From assembly GCA_937915865.1 (NCBI GenBank), contig CALGIG010000070.1, positions 1-64,000 of the forward strand: a DNA stretch of 64,000 nt, written 5' to 3'. The notes below the pieces were generated by a model. It saw only the letters and a program-made list of their open reading frames with translations, ran no database searches and was not told the DNA's origin. How positions within the stretch are numbered: the first letter of the stretch is position 1; every line of letters begins with the position of its first letter. A program made the translations under genes and the position numbers. This stretch comes from an uncultured Prolixibacteraceae bacterium (GTDB taxonomy: Bacteria; Bacteroidota; Bacteroidia; Bacteroidales; Prolixibacteraceae). Of the stretch, positions 18,538 through 27,417 are shown in pieces.

Positions 18538-19383
18538 ATGGTGAAAACAGAAACCAATATAATGAATGCAATTTTTCGAAGGATGATAGGTCCTGTCCAG
18601 TATCTATTAATAGCTATTTGTTTTGTGTCATGCGATTTGATTGAATATCATCCCTATGATCTGGAATCCAGAAATCAATCGTCAAATCTGAATCTGAAAA
18701 ACATAAATATTCTCAAAGAAAGCGATGACAATGAAGATACGGTGAGATTTATTTTTATGGGAGATACCCAACGCCATTATGATGAAACTGAAGATTTTGT
18801 TAAAGCGATCAATAAACGAAATAATATTGATTTCGTTATTCATGGTGGAGATATTACCGATTTTGGGATGAGCAAAGAATATCTCTGGATTCATGATATC
18901 ATGAAGAACCTTAAAGTTCCTTATGTTGCACTGATTGGAAATCATGATGTGTTGGGGCATGGGAAGGACGTATATGTGAAAATTTATGGTGATTTAAACT
19001 TTTCATTCGAGTTTAGAAAGACCCGGTTTATATGTTTGAATACAAATGCTCTTGAATTTGACTACTCTACTTCTGTGCCAGATTTTGATTTTATGATGCG
19101 TTTTATGAATGATTCAACAAACATTAAACGAACCATTGTTGTAATGCATTCTCCTCCTTTTGATGACCAGTTCAATAATAATTCGGCTATCATGTTCAAT
19201 AAGATAATCGAGAATTATTGGAATGTGGAATTTTGTCTTCATGCACATCTGCATAGCCAAAGCACTATAGATTATTTTAAAAATGGAATACTTTATTACG
19301 GTTGTGATGAAATTTCGAAACGCAGTTGCTTTGTTTTCACGCTAGTTGGCGATACATTTTCATACGAAATGATGAAGTTCTAA
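18538..19383 (+). CDS. Calcineurin-like metallophosphoesterase lipoprotein
   Basis: A 281-residue lipoprotein: the hydrophobic segment ends in the lipobox-like CFVSC (Cys near residue 30). Metallophosphoesterase motifs follow in order: MGDTQ (the usual GDxH is altered to GDTQ), HGGDITD (GGD), GNHD, MHSPP, and HAHLHS. The dimetal site is therefore largely complete. A cell-surface or periplasmic phosphatase or nuclease is expected. ATG 18538 and ATG 18562 are both possible starts. It ends 2 nt before the next gene, so the two are probably an operon. Confidence 0.8.
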   Translation: MVKTETNIMNAIFRRMIGPVQYLLIAICFVSCDLIEYHPYDLESRNQSSNLNLKNINILKESDDNEDTVRFIFMGDTQRHYDETEDFVKAINKRNNIDFVIHGGDITDFGMSKEYLWIHDIMKNLKVPYVALIGNHDVLGHGKDVYVKIYGDLNFSFEFRKTRFICLNTNALEFDYSTSVPDFDFMMRFMNDSTNIKRTIVVMHSPPFDDQFNNNSAIMFNKIIENYWNVEFCLHAHLHSQSTIDYFKNGILYYGCDEISKRSCFVFTLVGDTFSYEMMKF

Positions 19384-19385
19384 CT

Positions 19386-20009
19386 ATGAAGCAAATAACA
19401 CTCGTCATATCATTATTATCATTACTTTGTGTAAATCAGGCCTGGGGAAGATTAGAAGATGATCAAAGGATTGAAAAATATAAGAAGAAATGGGATAATC
19501 TCATTCCAAGGCAAATAAAACTACAATATGCCGGATCGATGGGAATGTTTTCGTCCGGACCAGGATGGTATTATGGGGGAAAAAAACAGTGGGAAACAGA
19601 CCTGCTTGTTGGATTTATCCCGAGAATGAACAGCGGTGAAGGCCATGCAACTATCACGTTAAAACAAACTTATACGCCATTTCAATATAATTTTAATAGC
19701 AGATTCTGTTATGAACCTTTATCCACTGGAATTTACTTCAATAAAATCTTCGGTGAATATTTCTGGAGTAGATTACCTGAAAAATATCCGAAAGGCTATT
19801 ATTTCTGGGCAGTCAATACCCGGTTCCATGTCTTTTTAGGCCAAGCTTTAGCATTTAAATTTAGTGAAAAAAATGAAGGGAAGTCATTATCTTTTTTTTA
19901 CGAGTTTAATACAAATGACCTTTATCTAATTAGTGCATGGAGCAATAAATCAATAGGATTAAATGATATTATAGGATTATCATTTGGACTAAGGTATCGA
20001 GTATTTTAA
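19386..20009 (+). CDS. Predicted outer-membrane protein of unknown family
   Basis: A 207-residue exported protein with signal peptide (about 1-20, LLCVNQAWG). The mature chain is rich in aromatic and alternating residues with a C-terminal Phe (LSFGLRYRVF), as in small beta-barrels. No enzymatic motif. Start at ATG 19386 is chosen because it begins the signal peptide and lies just after the phosphoesterase stop. Pairing with the phosphoesterase lipoprotein suggests a joint surface function, not identified. Confidence 0.7.
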   Translation: MKQITLVISLLSLLCVNQAWGRLEDDQRIEKYKKKWDNLIPRQIKLQYAGSMGMFSSGPGWYYGGKKQWETDLLVGFIPRMNSGEGHATITLKQTYTPFQYNFNSRFCYEPLSTGIYFNKIFGEYFWSRLPEKYPKGYYFWAVNTRFHVFLGQALAFKFSEKNEGKSLSFFYEFNTNDLYLISAWSNKSIGLNDIIGLSFGLRYRVF

Positions 20010-20011
20010 AG

Positions 20012-20953
20012 TTGGCGAAATTGGATTTAACCAATACTGAAAGCAGAATAGGTTACAATGAATATTATATAATAGATGATTTCTATTGCTCTAAGAAACT
20101 AATAACTTCTATGAAAAAAATATTGACTTTTATTGAATCAGTTTATGATCAGCTTGAAGACATAGAATGTCGTGAAGAGATGCCAATTGCTAACGCAAGT
20201 GCAGCTATTGCTATACTTGAAGATTCATTTGATAAGGTTAAAGCTTTGATTTCATCATATACCTTTAAAGATGAACCCGAAGAGATTCATTTCTTCAAAG
20301 TGACTAAACCTCAATTATTCAGTAAGCTTATTTATTACCAAAAAGTCGGCAGGATTGAAGCGTCACGTCCCGCTGGAAGTAATGCTGCTATAAAAGTATA
20401 TTTAACAAAAGAGCTTGACAAGATTCAATGCTATTTTGAAAGAAATATTGATTTTTATAAATACTATCGGAATGGATACACCCATTTCGATAATTATTAT
20501 TTTCTAAGAGGTAAGCCGGACATTCAACTGACATTGGATAGTTTTTATTTTGAGAGAGACCCTAAATTTTCTACGTGTTATGATTTCACAGTTGCTAAAG
20601 TAATAGCAAATGATATGCTAACTGTTCACATTAACAATGAGTTGGTCAAACTAGATAAGCAACCTGAAGAAGAATTGCCAACAGTTTCTTTTCCAAGAGT
20701 TAAAGAAACCTGGACTGGTAGCAAAACAGACCTGGTGGAGTTGCTTTATGCTTTACAGGAATCGGGTTGTTTCAATTTTGGAAAAATTTCACTCGTACGC
20801 CTGACTGGCTATCTTGAGAATGTGTTTAATATTAGTTTAGGAGATGTGTATCGTACCTATCTTTCGATTCGTGGTCGTGCTAACAGAACACAGTTTTTAG
20901 ACCAATTGAAAGAGAGGCTAATTGCAAAAATGAATAAGGATGATCAAAAATAG
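20012..20953 (+). CDS. rteC: RteC-family regulator of a conjugative transposon
   Basis: A 313-residue protein that resembles RteC, the regulator controlling excision genes in CTnDOT-type elements. The C-terminal region (SGCFNFGKISLVRLTGYLENVFNISLGDVYRTYLSIRGRANRTQFLDQLKERL) carries the winged-helix part, given here only in outline. The only nearby in-frame start is TTG at 20012, 2 nt after the preceding stop; there is no in-frame ATG between 19967 and 20012, so the true start is uncertain. It marks the left part of the mobile element. RteA/RteB and a tetracycline gene are absent from the window. Confidence 0.75.
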   Translation: MAKLDLTNTESRIGYNEYYIIDDFYCSKKLITSMKKILTFIESVYDQLEDIECREEMPIANASAAIAILEDSFDKVKALISSYTFKDEPEEIHFFKVTKPQLFSKLIYYQKVGRIEASRPAGSNAAIKVYLTKELDKIQCYFERNIDFYKYYRNGYTHFDNYYFLRGKPDIQLTLDSFYFERDPKFSTCYDFTVAKVIANDMLTVHINNELVKLDKQPEEELPTVSFPRVKETWTGSKTDLVELLYALQESGCFNFGKISLVRLTGYLENVFNISLGDVYRTYLSIRGRANRTQFLDQLKERLIAKMNKDDQK

Positions 20954-21298
20954 CTGCTTCATATAACTCTACCAAGTTGTTTTTGTTGAGTTTATTAATT
21001 TTCCATTTTTTAAATCATTGAAAATAAAATATATAATAATTTTTCTTTCCAAAGTACAAACCAAGATATACCTTAGAATTTCGTCAGTTTAACCCTTCAA
21101 AATCAACGTTTATTGTGGCATTTTTAGCATTCTTTGAATGAATTTAGCCACCACCAAGATTTCTTTTCGTGAATTAAGAAAAGGTCAATCTCTGATTCAT
21201 TAATTGACGCAGGTTTTCAAATTGATAAAAAAAAAGTTTATTCAACTTGGCCTTTTGAAATATCTCAAGTTTTGACTTTTGTGGCAAAACGATTTGTT
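20954..21298. other. Intergenic region after rteC, nothing coding seen
   Basis: AT-rich gap of 345 bases. It contains an A9 run (21228-21236) and the likely promoter for the following HTH gene, but no convincing -33/-7 pair or structured RNA was found. Confidence 0.5.
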
Positions 21299-21658
21299 AT
21301 GGAAGTCATTACAGTTGAATCGAAGGCATTTAAAGAACTGGTTGCAAAGATTGACATCATTGCCCAGTTTGTAGCTGAATACCAATCCGTAGATGTGATT
21401 AATCCCGAAGAGGAGTGGATTGACAGTTTCGAGGTCTGCTCTTTTTTAAATATTAGCCAGCGCACACTCCAGCGTTTGAGAGCCAAAGGTGAGATTACTT
21501 ATTCGGTAATGGCAGGAAAAACATACTACACCATTGCAGAAATCAAGCGGGTTTTAAGTGAAAGACGCATTCGCAGTAGTGAAGAAGCCTTACAAAATCT
21601 AATCAGCAATTATCAGCACCATGTTCAACAAAGAAGAACTCCTAAAACGAACAAATAA
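21299..21658 (+). CDS. Helix-turn-helix protein, excisionase-like
   Basis: A 119-residue protein. Residues 40-95 form a MerR/Xis-type winged helix: EEWIDSFEVCSFLNISQRTLQRL, then YYTIAEIKRVL. Small proteins of this type in Bacteroidota conjugative transposons serve in excision or in control of the replication/mobilisation genes. Start ATG 21299 is preferred over TTG 21272. It overlaps the primase gene by 38 nt, so the two are co-expressed. A similar protein follows the primase at 23678. Confidence 0.75.
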   Translation: MEVITVESKAFKELVAKIDIIAQFVAEYQSVDVINPEEEWIDSFEVCSFLNISQRTLQRLRAKGEITYSVMAGKTYYTIAEIKRVLSERRIRSSEEALQNLISNYQHHVQQRRTPKTNK

Positions 21659-23666
21659 TGGTCTGGATGTTTTCAGATATTATATTCCGGGTCAATGGAG
21701 GGTTGGACGGAACTTTCTGAATCCATTTTACGACGATCACAAAGCATCCTGTAATGTATTTTTTGATCGTAAAAACGGATGTTACCGGATTAAAGATTTC
21801 GGCAATGACGATTTTAGTGGCGATTGTTTCTTTTTAGTTGGCAAGATTAAAAATTTGGATTGTAAAAATTCAAAAGAGTTTGTCAAGATTTTACAGACAA
21901 TCAATCGTGATTTGAATTTGGGTTTACAGGCAAACGATAGCTCATCAATAATACCTATTCTGCCAGTTACAAAATCTGGTCAGAAGTTGGAACAGGCTGC
22001 TGAACCGAAAAAAGCAAAACCCTTCAGTGTTAATCAACAAAGCTTTTCTTCCCAAGAGCTTTTGTTTTGGAAACAATACGGCATTACTCCAGAGATATTG
22101 AAATCTTATAAAGTGATTTCCCTAAAGGAATTCCAAAGTGAGAACAATGATGGCAAACCCTTTTCTCTCAAATCTTCGGAACAGGAACCCATATTCGGTT
22201 ATTGTGGAAAACGTTACGTCAAAATCTATCGGCCTTTTTCAGAAATCCGCTTTTTGTACGGTGGTGATTTTGGTGAGAACTATTGTTTTGGGCTGGAACA
22301 ATTGCCTATTAAAGGGGATACTTTATTCATTACCGGAGGAGAGAAAGACGTTTTATCGCTTGCAGCCCGCGGGTTTCATGCAATATGCTTCAATAGTGAG
22401 ACTTCTGCGATTCCCGATACGATTATCCGGAAGCTGTCACATCGCTTTAAACACATTGTTCTGTTATATGATGTTGACAAAACAGGTCTGGATTCTTCCA
22501 GAAAACATCAACAGCAATTGTCCGAACTCGGGGTTAAGCGACTTATTTTACCTCTTTCAGGCAGCAAGACTGAGAAAGACATTTCCGACTATTTCAAAAT
22601 CGGGAATACCCGGGAGAATTTCATCCAACTGTTCCTTGAATTTTTAGACACGTTATATAGCGAAACGATGGCTATTCTAAAACCATGTGAAATCGATTTT
22701 GGAAATCCCCCCATTCATTCAGAAATGATCATCTCTATCAACGGAGTTCCCATAGGGACACAGGGCAATTTGCTTGGTATTACAGGAGGGGAGGGAACCG
22801 GGAAAAGTAATTATGTGGGTAGCCTGATCGCAGGTATTATCAGGGAACAAGATACGATTGATACTTTGGGAACAAGTATTCTGGCCAATACAGAAAATAA
22901 AGCAGTCTTGCTTTATGATACAGAACAGTCGGAGGTTCAGCTATACAAGAATATATCCAATATACTGAAACGTAGCAAGCAGCATTCCATGCCATCCTGT
23001 TTCAAAGCGTACTCTCTAACAAGCATGTCGCGCAAAGAACGCCTGCAAGCCATTATACAAAGCATGGATAAGTTTTACTACCAATTCGGCGGTATTGCAG
23101 TTGTAGCAATCGATGGGATTGCTGATCTGGTGCGGTGTGCCAACGATGAAGCTGAAAGTGTAGCTGTCATTGATGAACTATACAGGTTAGCAGGAATATA
23201 CAAAACCTGCATTATTGGGGTCTTGCATTTTGTTCCCAACGGCCTGAAATTACGCGGACACCTGGGATCAGAACTTCAACGTAAAGCCGCTGCTATTCTG
23301 TCCATCGAGCGGGACGACGATCCATTGGTGTCGGTGGTTAAAGCCCTAAAAGTTAGGGACGGAAGTCCTTTGGATGTACCGCTGATCCAGTTTGCCTGGG
23401 ATAAGAAAGCCGGAATGCACACTTACTTTGGAGAGAAACCAAAGGAAGAAAAGGAAAAGCGTAAGAAAAACGAACTGGTAAGTGTTGCCCGTTCAATTTT
23501 TAGCAAACAACGACACTGCACCTATGTGGATTTGTGTGAACAAATCCAGACCATTTTAGATGTGAAGGAACGCACAGCCAAGAGCTACATCAAATTCATG
23601 CGGGATAACCAGCTTATTCTGAAAGATGCGTCCAATGCCAGTTATTTCATAATCGGACATTTTTAA
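21621..23666 (+). CDS. Toprim primase / RecA-DnaB-like ATPase fusion
   Basis: A 681-residue replication protein. An N-terminal primase-like domain (1-100; conserved NPFYDDHKASCNVFFD) is followed by a Toprim domain with Glu241 (GGEKD) and the DxD at Asp284/Asp286 (LYDVDKTG). Then comes a RecA/DnaB-type ATPase with Walker A GITGGEGTGKS (386-396) and Walker B AVVAIDG (493-499). A basic winged-helix tail ends the protein. The canonical CHC2 zinc cysteines are not all present. It probably primes and unwinds the element after transfer. It sits between two HTH genes, overlapping the first. Confidence 0.82.
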   Translation: MFNKEELLKRTNNGLDVFRYYIPGQWRVGRNFLNPFYDDHKASCNVFFDRKNGCYRIKDFGNDDFSGDCFFLVGKIKNLDCKNSKEFVKILQTINRDLNLGLQANDSSSIIPILPVTKSGQKLEQAAEPKKAKPFSVNQQSFSSQELLFWKQYGITPEILKSYKVISLKEFQSENNDGKPFSLKSSEQEPIFGYCGKRYVKIYRPFSEIRFLYGGDFGENYCFGLEQLPIKGDTLFITGGEKDVLSLAARGFHAICFNSETSAIPDTIIRKLSHRFKHIVLLYDVDKTGLDSSRKHQQQLSELGVKRLILPLSGSKTEKDISDYFKIGNTRENFIQLFLEFLDTLYSETMAILKPCEIDFGNPPIHSEMIISINGVPIGTQGNLLGITGGEGTGKSNYVGSLIAGIIREQDTIDTLGTSILANTENKAVLLYDTEQSEVQLYKNISNILKRSKQHSMPSCFKAYSLTSMSRKERLQAIIQSMDKFYYQFGGIAVVAIDGIADLVRCANDEAESVAVIDELYRLAGIYKTCIIGVLHFVPNGLKLRGHLGSELQRKAAAILSIERDDDPLVSVVKALKVRDGSPLDVPLIQFAWDKKAGMHTYFGEKPKEEKEKRKKNELVSVARSIFSKQRHCTYVDLCEQIQTILDVKERTAKSYIKFMRDNQLILKDASNASYFIIGHF

Positions 23667-23677
23667 GATTCAGGACT

Positions 23678-23980
23678 ATGTTTATAGAAAAAAACCTTTT
23701 TGAAGCGTGGATGGAACGAATTATGGACAGGTTTGATATGATGGAAAGCCGCATCAATCAAAAAGAAAAACCACGTCACAAATTAAATGGCGAATTGCTG
23801 ATGGACAACCAGGATTTGTGCTTTATGCTGAAAGTAAGCAAACGCACATTGCAACGCTACCGCAGTTCCGGGAAACTCCCTTTTAAACGAATTGAGCAAA
23901 AAACATATTACCTGGAATCTGATGTTCATTCTTTTATCCGGAGCCACTTTGAAGGAGATAATACTAAAAGCAAAAAATAA
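23678..23980 (+). CDS. Small helix-turn-helix protein (excisionase/DUF3853-like)
   Basis: A 100-residue protein whose residues 40-95 form a MerR-like winged helix: LLMDNQDLCFMLKVSKRTLQRY then YYLESDVHSFI. It resembles the protein at 21299, so the two are probably diverged paralogues that flank the primase. Function in excision or copy control is inferred from location. It begins 11 nt after the primase stop. Confidence 0.75.
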   Translation: MFIEKNLFEAWMERIMDRFDMMESRINQKEKPRHKLNGELLMDNQDLCFMLKVSKRTLQRYRSSGKLPFKRIEQKTYYLESDVHSFIRSHFEGDNTKSKK

Positions 23981-24044
23981 TATTGTATTGTTTTGAAAGA
24001 CCGGTTATCATGTCCGCCTGCAACACTCTTTGCGTTTCCGTTCC

Positions 24045-24096
24045 ACACCCCGAAACTTCACGCCACGCTGTCGCCTGGCGTGAAGTTTCGGGGTGT
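24045..24096. repeat. Perfect 21-bp inverted repeat with 10-nt loop
   Basis: Positions 24045-24065 pair perfectly with 24076-24096 around the loop CGCTGTCGCC. This GC-rich palindrome lies 65 nt after the HTH stop in a 470-base stretch without a credible gene. There is no T-run, so it is not a standard terminator. A replication or recombination site, or a very stable RNA end, is possible. Confidence 0.85.
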
Positions 24097-24452
24097 CACG
24101 TCCACTGCAAAGAAAGTCTCGGCGAAAAAGCAAGAGTACTTACAATGGCCGTACCCCTGCAACCGATTATAGAGCGCTATAAAAGCCCGTTTTTATCCGT
24201 TCCGTTTCCATTCACTGCTTCCCTTTGGCAAGTATTGCAGCCAATGTCGGCATTTGTTGTCATACGGCAAAGGTGCTTGCGGGTCTTCACGGGCAGTCAA
24301 GTTCAGGCCTTCGGTTTTGCAAAAATCTTCCTCTTTCCTTGCGGGCGAGCGTATTTGTTTGCAAAAAAACTGACAACCCTAAACCCTGCATCCTTAATTG
24401 CCGATGAAACAAAAGTGACCGACCCGACCGACTAGCATATAAAAAAGTCAAC
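24097..24452. other. GC-richer non-coding stretch
   Basis: An open frame spans much of this stretch (23983-24435), but its residue composition (Cys/Pro/Arg/Ser rich, no recognisable domain) and lack of a plausible start signal argue against a gene. Base composition is richer in G+C than the flanking genes. Nothing else was recognised. Confidence 0.45.
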
Positions 24453-24679
24453 ATGATGAAAAACGATAAACATATAACTAAAGAAAAACTCACTCGATTT
24501 TCAAAACTGAATATAGCTTGGGTTTGCATTAAATAGCTAATGTTGATTGGGTTGCTCACAGCATAGTTTGGATCTTAGTAAATAGCGTTGCAGGTCTATA
24601 CCTTGCTTTTACTGTATTTTTCCCGCTTATCCGTTCGCTGGTGTGGTTGACATTCAGGTTGATCGTTACTGTTGTTTAA
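24453..24679 (+). pseudogene. Frameshifted small membrane protein
   Basis: A basic N-terminal part begins at ATG 24453/24456 (MMKNDKHITKEKLTRF) and stops at 24534-24536. A second frame entered just afterwards continues with a good hydrophobic protein (VDWVAHSIVWILVNSVAGLY... ending TAA at 24677-24679). Joined, the two would make a protein of about 75 residues with a soluble head and two membrane helices. A one-base shift near 24520 is suggested. The family is not recognised; a decayed gene or a sequence error are equal options. Confidence 0.35.
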
Positions 24680-24695
24680 ATTATTCTATTGATAA

Positions 24696-25136
24696 TTATT
24701 TTGAGAGAAGTTGAATTATAGAGTTAAGATTATCCTTTAATTTGATTAAATCGCCTACCTTTAAAACACCTTCTAATAAATGATTGGCTAACTTTTCTGG
24801 GATTAAAGAAGCTTGATCCTGTAATTGCTTACCTTTTTCTGTTAATTGTACGATAACCATTCGTTCGTCTTTTTTAGAACGCTTTCGTTCCAGTATACCA
24901 AGCTGTTCCATCCGCTTGAGAAGTGGAGTGATTGTGTTGGTATTAAGTATAAGTTTTTTAGCAATATCATTTACGGAAACATTGTCTTGTTCCCATAAAA
25001 TCATTAAAACCAAATATTGGGGATAAGTAATACCTAATTTATCCAATTGCGGTTGATACTCCCGTGTTATAAGACGAGATGCAGCATATACAGGAAAGCA
25101 TAATTGGTTTTCTAATTTTAATTGTTCGTATTTCAT
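24696..25136 (-). CDS. ohrR: MarR-family organic-peroxide sensor, OhrR-like
   Basis: A 146-residue MarR-family winged-helix repressor. The N-terminal LENQLCFPVYAASR places Cys13 where OhrR has its peroxide-sensing cysteine, and the DNA-binding wing (NTITPLLKRMEQLGILERKRS) is intact. Family knowledge: oxidation by organic hydroperoxides releases it from operators near ohr. Here ohr and gpx lie 1.3-2.2 kb away on the same strand, and a palindromic candidate operator is at 27402-27417. The upstream AT-rich region contains TAAATTTG, a reasonable -7 box, but no clear -33. Confidence 0.85.
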   Translation of the reverse strand: MKYEQLKLENQLCFPVYAASRLITREYQPQLDKLGITYPQYLVLMILWEQDNVSVNDIAKKLILNTNTITPLLKRMEQLGILERKRSKKDERMVIVQLTEKGKQLQDQASLIPEKLANHLLEGVLKVGDLIKLKDNLNSIIQLLSK

Positions 25137-25387
25137 TTAAAAAGTAAATTACAGAAATTAACGTTCAAATTTAATAAAATGATTAAATCGCCCACGACTA
25201 TTATTGATAATTATGCCAACCTGACTAACCAAATAAAACTAAACTCAGCATGATAGTTCCTAATACTGGTTTGAACTTAGTTATTTTAGCAGATCACAAA
25301 AAAACACATAAATACCTCTGATGCAACAAAATAAACAAGAAAATAAGTCGTGTAATAAATCTCCTTTTATATCCTATCAGCTCATCT

Positions 25388-26251
25388 TTACACATCCACC
25401 CCTAAAATTAATTTCAAACCATAACCTACTAAAAAAGAAAATATTGCAACTCCCATACTAATAAAAGTCATCTCGAAAAACCTGGCCTTGAAATTCAAAT
25501 CTTTGGCAACAGAGATATAGTAATTAAAACAGAAAATAATGAATATGGCTGTTGCTAAAGTAATTGGCAATGCGATAAACTTCGAGGTAAGAAGCAAAAA
25601 CGGAAGAATCAACAGTATTACTGTGAAAAAGTAAGCTACACCCGTATAAACGGCCGATTTTTTTGCTTTATCGTCGCCTTCGGCTTTAGATGACAAATAA
25701 TCGGAAGCTGCCATTGATAAAGCAGCAGAAATACCTGTTACCAAACCAACAAGCGATATAATTCTGGTATCGGAGAGTGCTAACGTAAACCCGGCAAGTG
25801 CTCCGGTAAGTTCAACTAGCGCATCGTTCAGGCCAAGCACTATGGAGCCAACATATTTTAGTCCTTCCTCATCGAGCATATTGAGCAATTCTTTTTCGTG
25901 CCTTTTTTCGTCTTCCGAAATTATTTTGGTTTCAGGAAAGTCCACCGCTAAATCGTCATACGCTTTTGAACCAGTACCTTCGTTCTTTTCCATTTGTTTC
26001 AACACAAACGATAGTCCCAGAAAGCGGGCCATGGTTACTCTTTTGAAAATCTTCCAACTGTAGGGTTGAACGTCCACTCCTGTTTTTGATTTCCAAAATT
26101 CAGCATGTTTTTTCTCTTCGTTTCCAATTCTTCGAAGCACCTCTGCATTGTTCTTATCTTTCGTTCTATCCGCAAGTTGAGTATAAATATGATACTCGGT
26201 AATTTCTGCTCAAAGAGCAGAAATTAGCATTTTTTCTAATTTTGAATCCAT
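25388..26251 (-). pseudogene. Rubrerythrin-VIT1/CCC1 fusion interrupted by an in-frame stop
   Basis: From ATG 26251 the frame reads MDSKLEKMLISAL, then TGA at 26212-26210, then AEITEYHIYTQLADRT and on without break to 25388. It would be 287 residues: a ferritin-like rubrerythrin domain (1-135) fused to a VIT1/CCC1 iron or manganese transporter with five helices (ALVELTGALAGFTLAL and following). The stop falls in the first ferritin helix, just before the metal ligand Glu of ITEYH. A start at GTG 26140 would still give a 250-residue protein without that helix. Everything after the stop looks preserved, so decay is recent, or the stop is a sequence error. It is part of the peroxide cassette. Confidence 0.75.
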
Positions 26252-26381
26252 ATATTATTGTTTTACTCGATCTGCAAATAATTATGATACTGATTTGCCG
26301 TAAATAACATCCATGCTAATTGTTATGCTTCTATGAAGTGTAAATCATCAGCATGGATGTTTAATCCAAATTCACGGTGGG

Positions 26382-26795
26382 TTACTTTATATTAACAGAG
26401 ATTTCGATGTTATTTCTGGTCGCTTTTGAATACGGACAGAATTGATGAGCCTGTTCTACCAGCTTTTGGGCTGTATCCCGGTCAGTACCTTCAATAGAAA
26501 CAACAATGGTAACGGCCAAACAGAAACCTTCTTCTTTTGAACTTTTTAGCTCAACACTGACTTCAGTTTCTGATTTAATTCTTTGTTTGTTCTGCAAAGC
26601 AATATAGTTCAAGGCACTATCAAAACAGGCTGCATAGCCCGCAGCAAATAACTGCTCCGGATTTGTTGCACCACCTTTTCCTCCCATCGAAACAGGAATT
26701 TGAACATTTAATTCAAGTATCCCGTCATCACTTTTTATTTTTCCGTTGCGGCCACCTGTTACTGCTACTTTTGTTTGATAAACTGTTTCCATCAT
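26382..26795 (-). CDS. ohr: Organic hydroperoxide resistance protein Ohr (OsmC family)
   Basis: A 137-residue Ohr. Both redox cysteines are present: Cys57 (AAGYAACFDSAL) and Cys120 (CPYSKATRNN), along with the Glu of NPEQLF. It reduces organic hydroperoxides to alcohols in the cytosol using a lipoylated or thiol partner. It begins 5 nt after gpx and is surely in its operon; a promoter and palindrome lie before gpx. Complete and normal in length. Confidence 0.93.
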   Translation of the reverse strand: MMETVYQTKVAVTGGRNGKIKSDDGILELNVQIPVSMGGKGGATNPEQLFAAGYAACFDSALNYIALQNKQRIKSETEVSVELKSSKEEGFCLAVTIVVSIEGTDRDTAQKLVEQAHQFCPYSKATRNNIEISVNIK

Positions 26796-26800
26796 TTTTT

Positions 26801-27292
26801 TTAATTATTAATATTCAACATTGAGTTTATGTACTTATCTATTTTTTCTGGTTTTGTCAGGGGTGAGAACCTTTTCAATGGTACCCCATTGGTATCGATT
26901 AAAAACTTGGTAAAATTCCATTTGATTTTATTTCCGAATGTGCCTTTTAGTTCTTTTTTTAAGTATTTGAAAATTGGATGTGCTGATTCGCCGTTTACAT
27001 CAACCTTAGTGAACATAGGAAAAGATACTCCATAATTAATTAGGCATCCTTCAGATATTGACTTTTCATCACCAGGCTCCTGATTGCCAAACTGATTACA
27101 GGGGAATCCTAAAATAACAAATCCTTTGTCCTTGTACTTTTCGTAAAGATTTTCCAAACCTTCATATTGCGGAGTAAGACCGCACTTGCTAGCTGTATTC
27201 ACAACAAGTATAGCTTTCGCTTTGTAGCTTTCCATACTTATTTCCTTTCCTTGAAGACTTTTTGCTTCAAACTCATAAAAATTTTGTTTCAT
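26801..27292 (-). CDS. Glutathione-peroxidase family (thioredoxin-dependent type) peroxidase
   Basis: A 163-residue GPx-family enzyme. The peroxidatic Cys37 is in NTASKCGLTPQY, and the family's FPCNQFGNQEPG and WNFTKFLID (Gln and Trp of the catalytic tetrad) follow. Bacterial forms use thioredoxin with a second Cys, here in FPCNQF. First gene of the gpx-ohr-(rubrerythrin-VIT) run. A TATATTTG -7 box and an overlapping palindrome stand about 90-125 nt upstream. Complete. Confidence 0.92.
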   Translation of the reverse strand: MKQNFYEFEAKSLQGKEISMESYKAKAILVVNTASKCGLTPQYEGLENLYEKYKDKGFVILGFPCNQFGNQEPGDEKSISEGCLINYGVSFPMFTKVDVNGESAHPIFKYLKKELKGTFGNKIKWNFTKFLIDTNGVPLKRFSPLTKPEKIDKYINSMLNINN

Positions 27293-27381
27293 AATTTATT
27301 AATGTTAAAATGTTACCGACTAATTGTCATTTTTTAAAATTCAATAATTATATATCTTTTGCGATTATATCTTTCACGATA

Positions 27382-27417
27382 CAAATATAGACAATATTAT
27401 TATATCGCAAGCGATAT
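27382..27417 (-). promoter_or_regulatory. Promoter and palindromic operator before gpx-ohr
   Basis: On the minus strand, TATATTTG (27389-27382) matches the Bacteroidota -7 consensus TANNTTTG. A TTG lies 18 nt upstream inside the perfect palindrome ATATCGC-AA-GCGATAT (27402-27417). An operator over the -33 box would let OhrR, encoded nearby, repress the operon. Additional GCGAT-like half sites follow at 27360-27380. OhrR as the binder is inferred. Confidence 0.6.

Noticed and set aside
23983..24435. 150-codon open frame after the HTH gene
   Set aside because: Runs through the 21-bp palindrome, has Cys/Pro/Arg-rich unnatural composition and no recognisable domain or good start.
26210..26212. 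Selenocysteine at the in-frame TGA
   Set aside because: No SECIS-like hairpin was evident just downstream, and the aligned residue in this protein type is not Cys or Sec.
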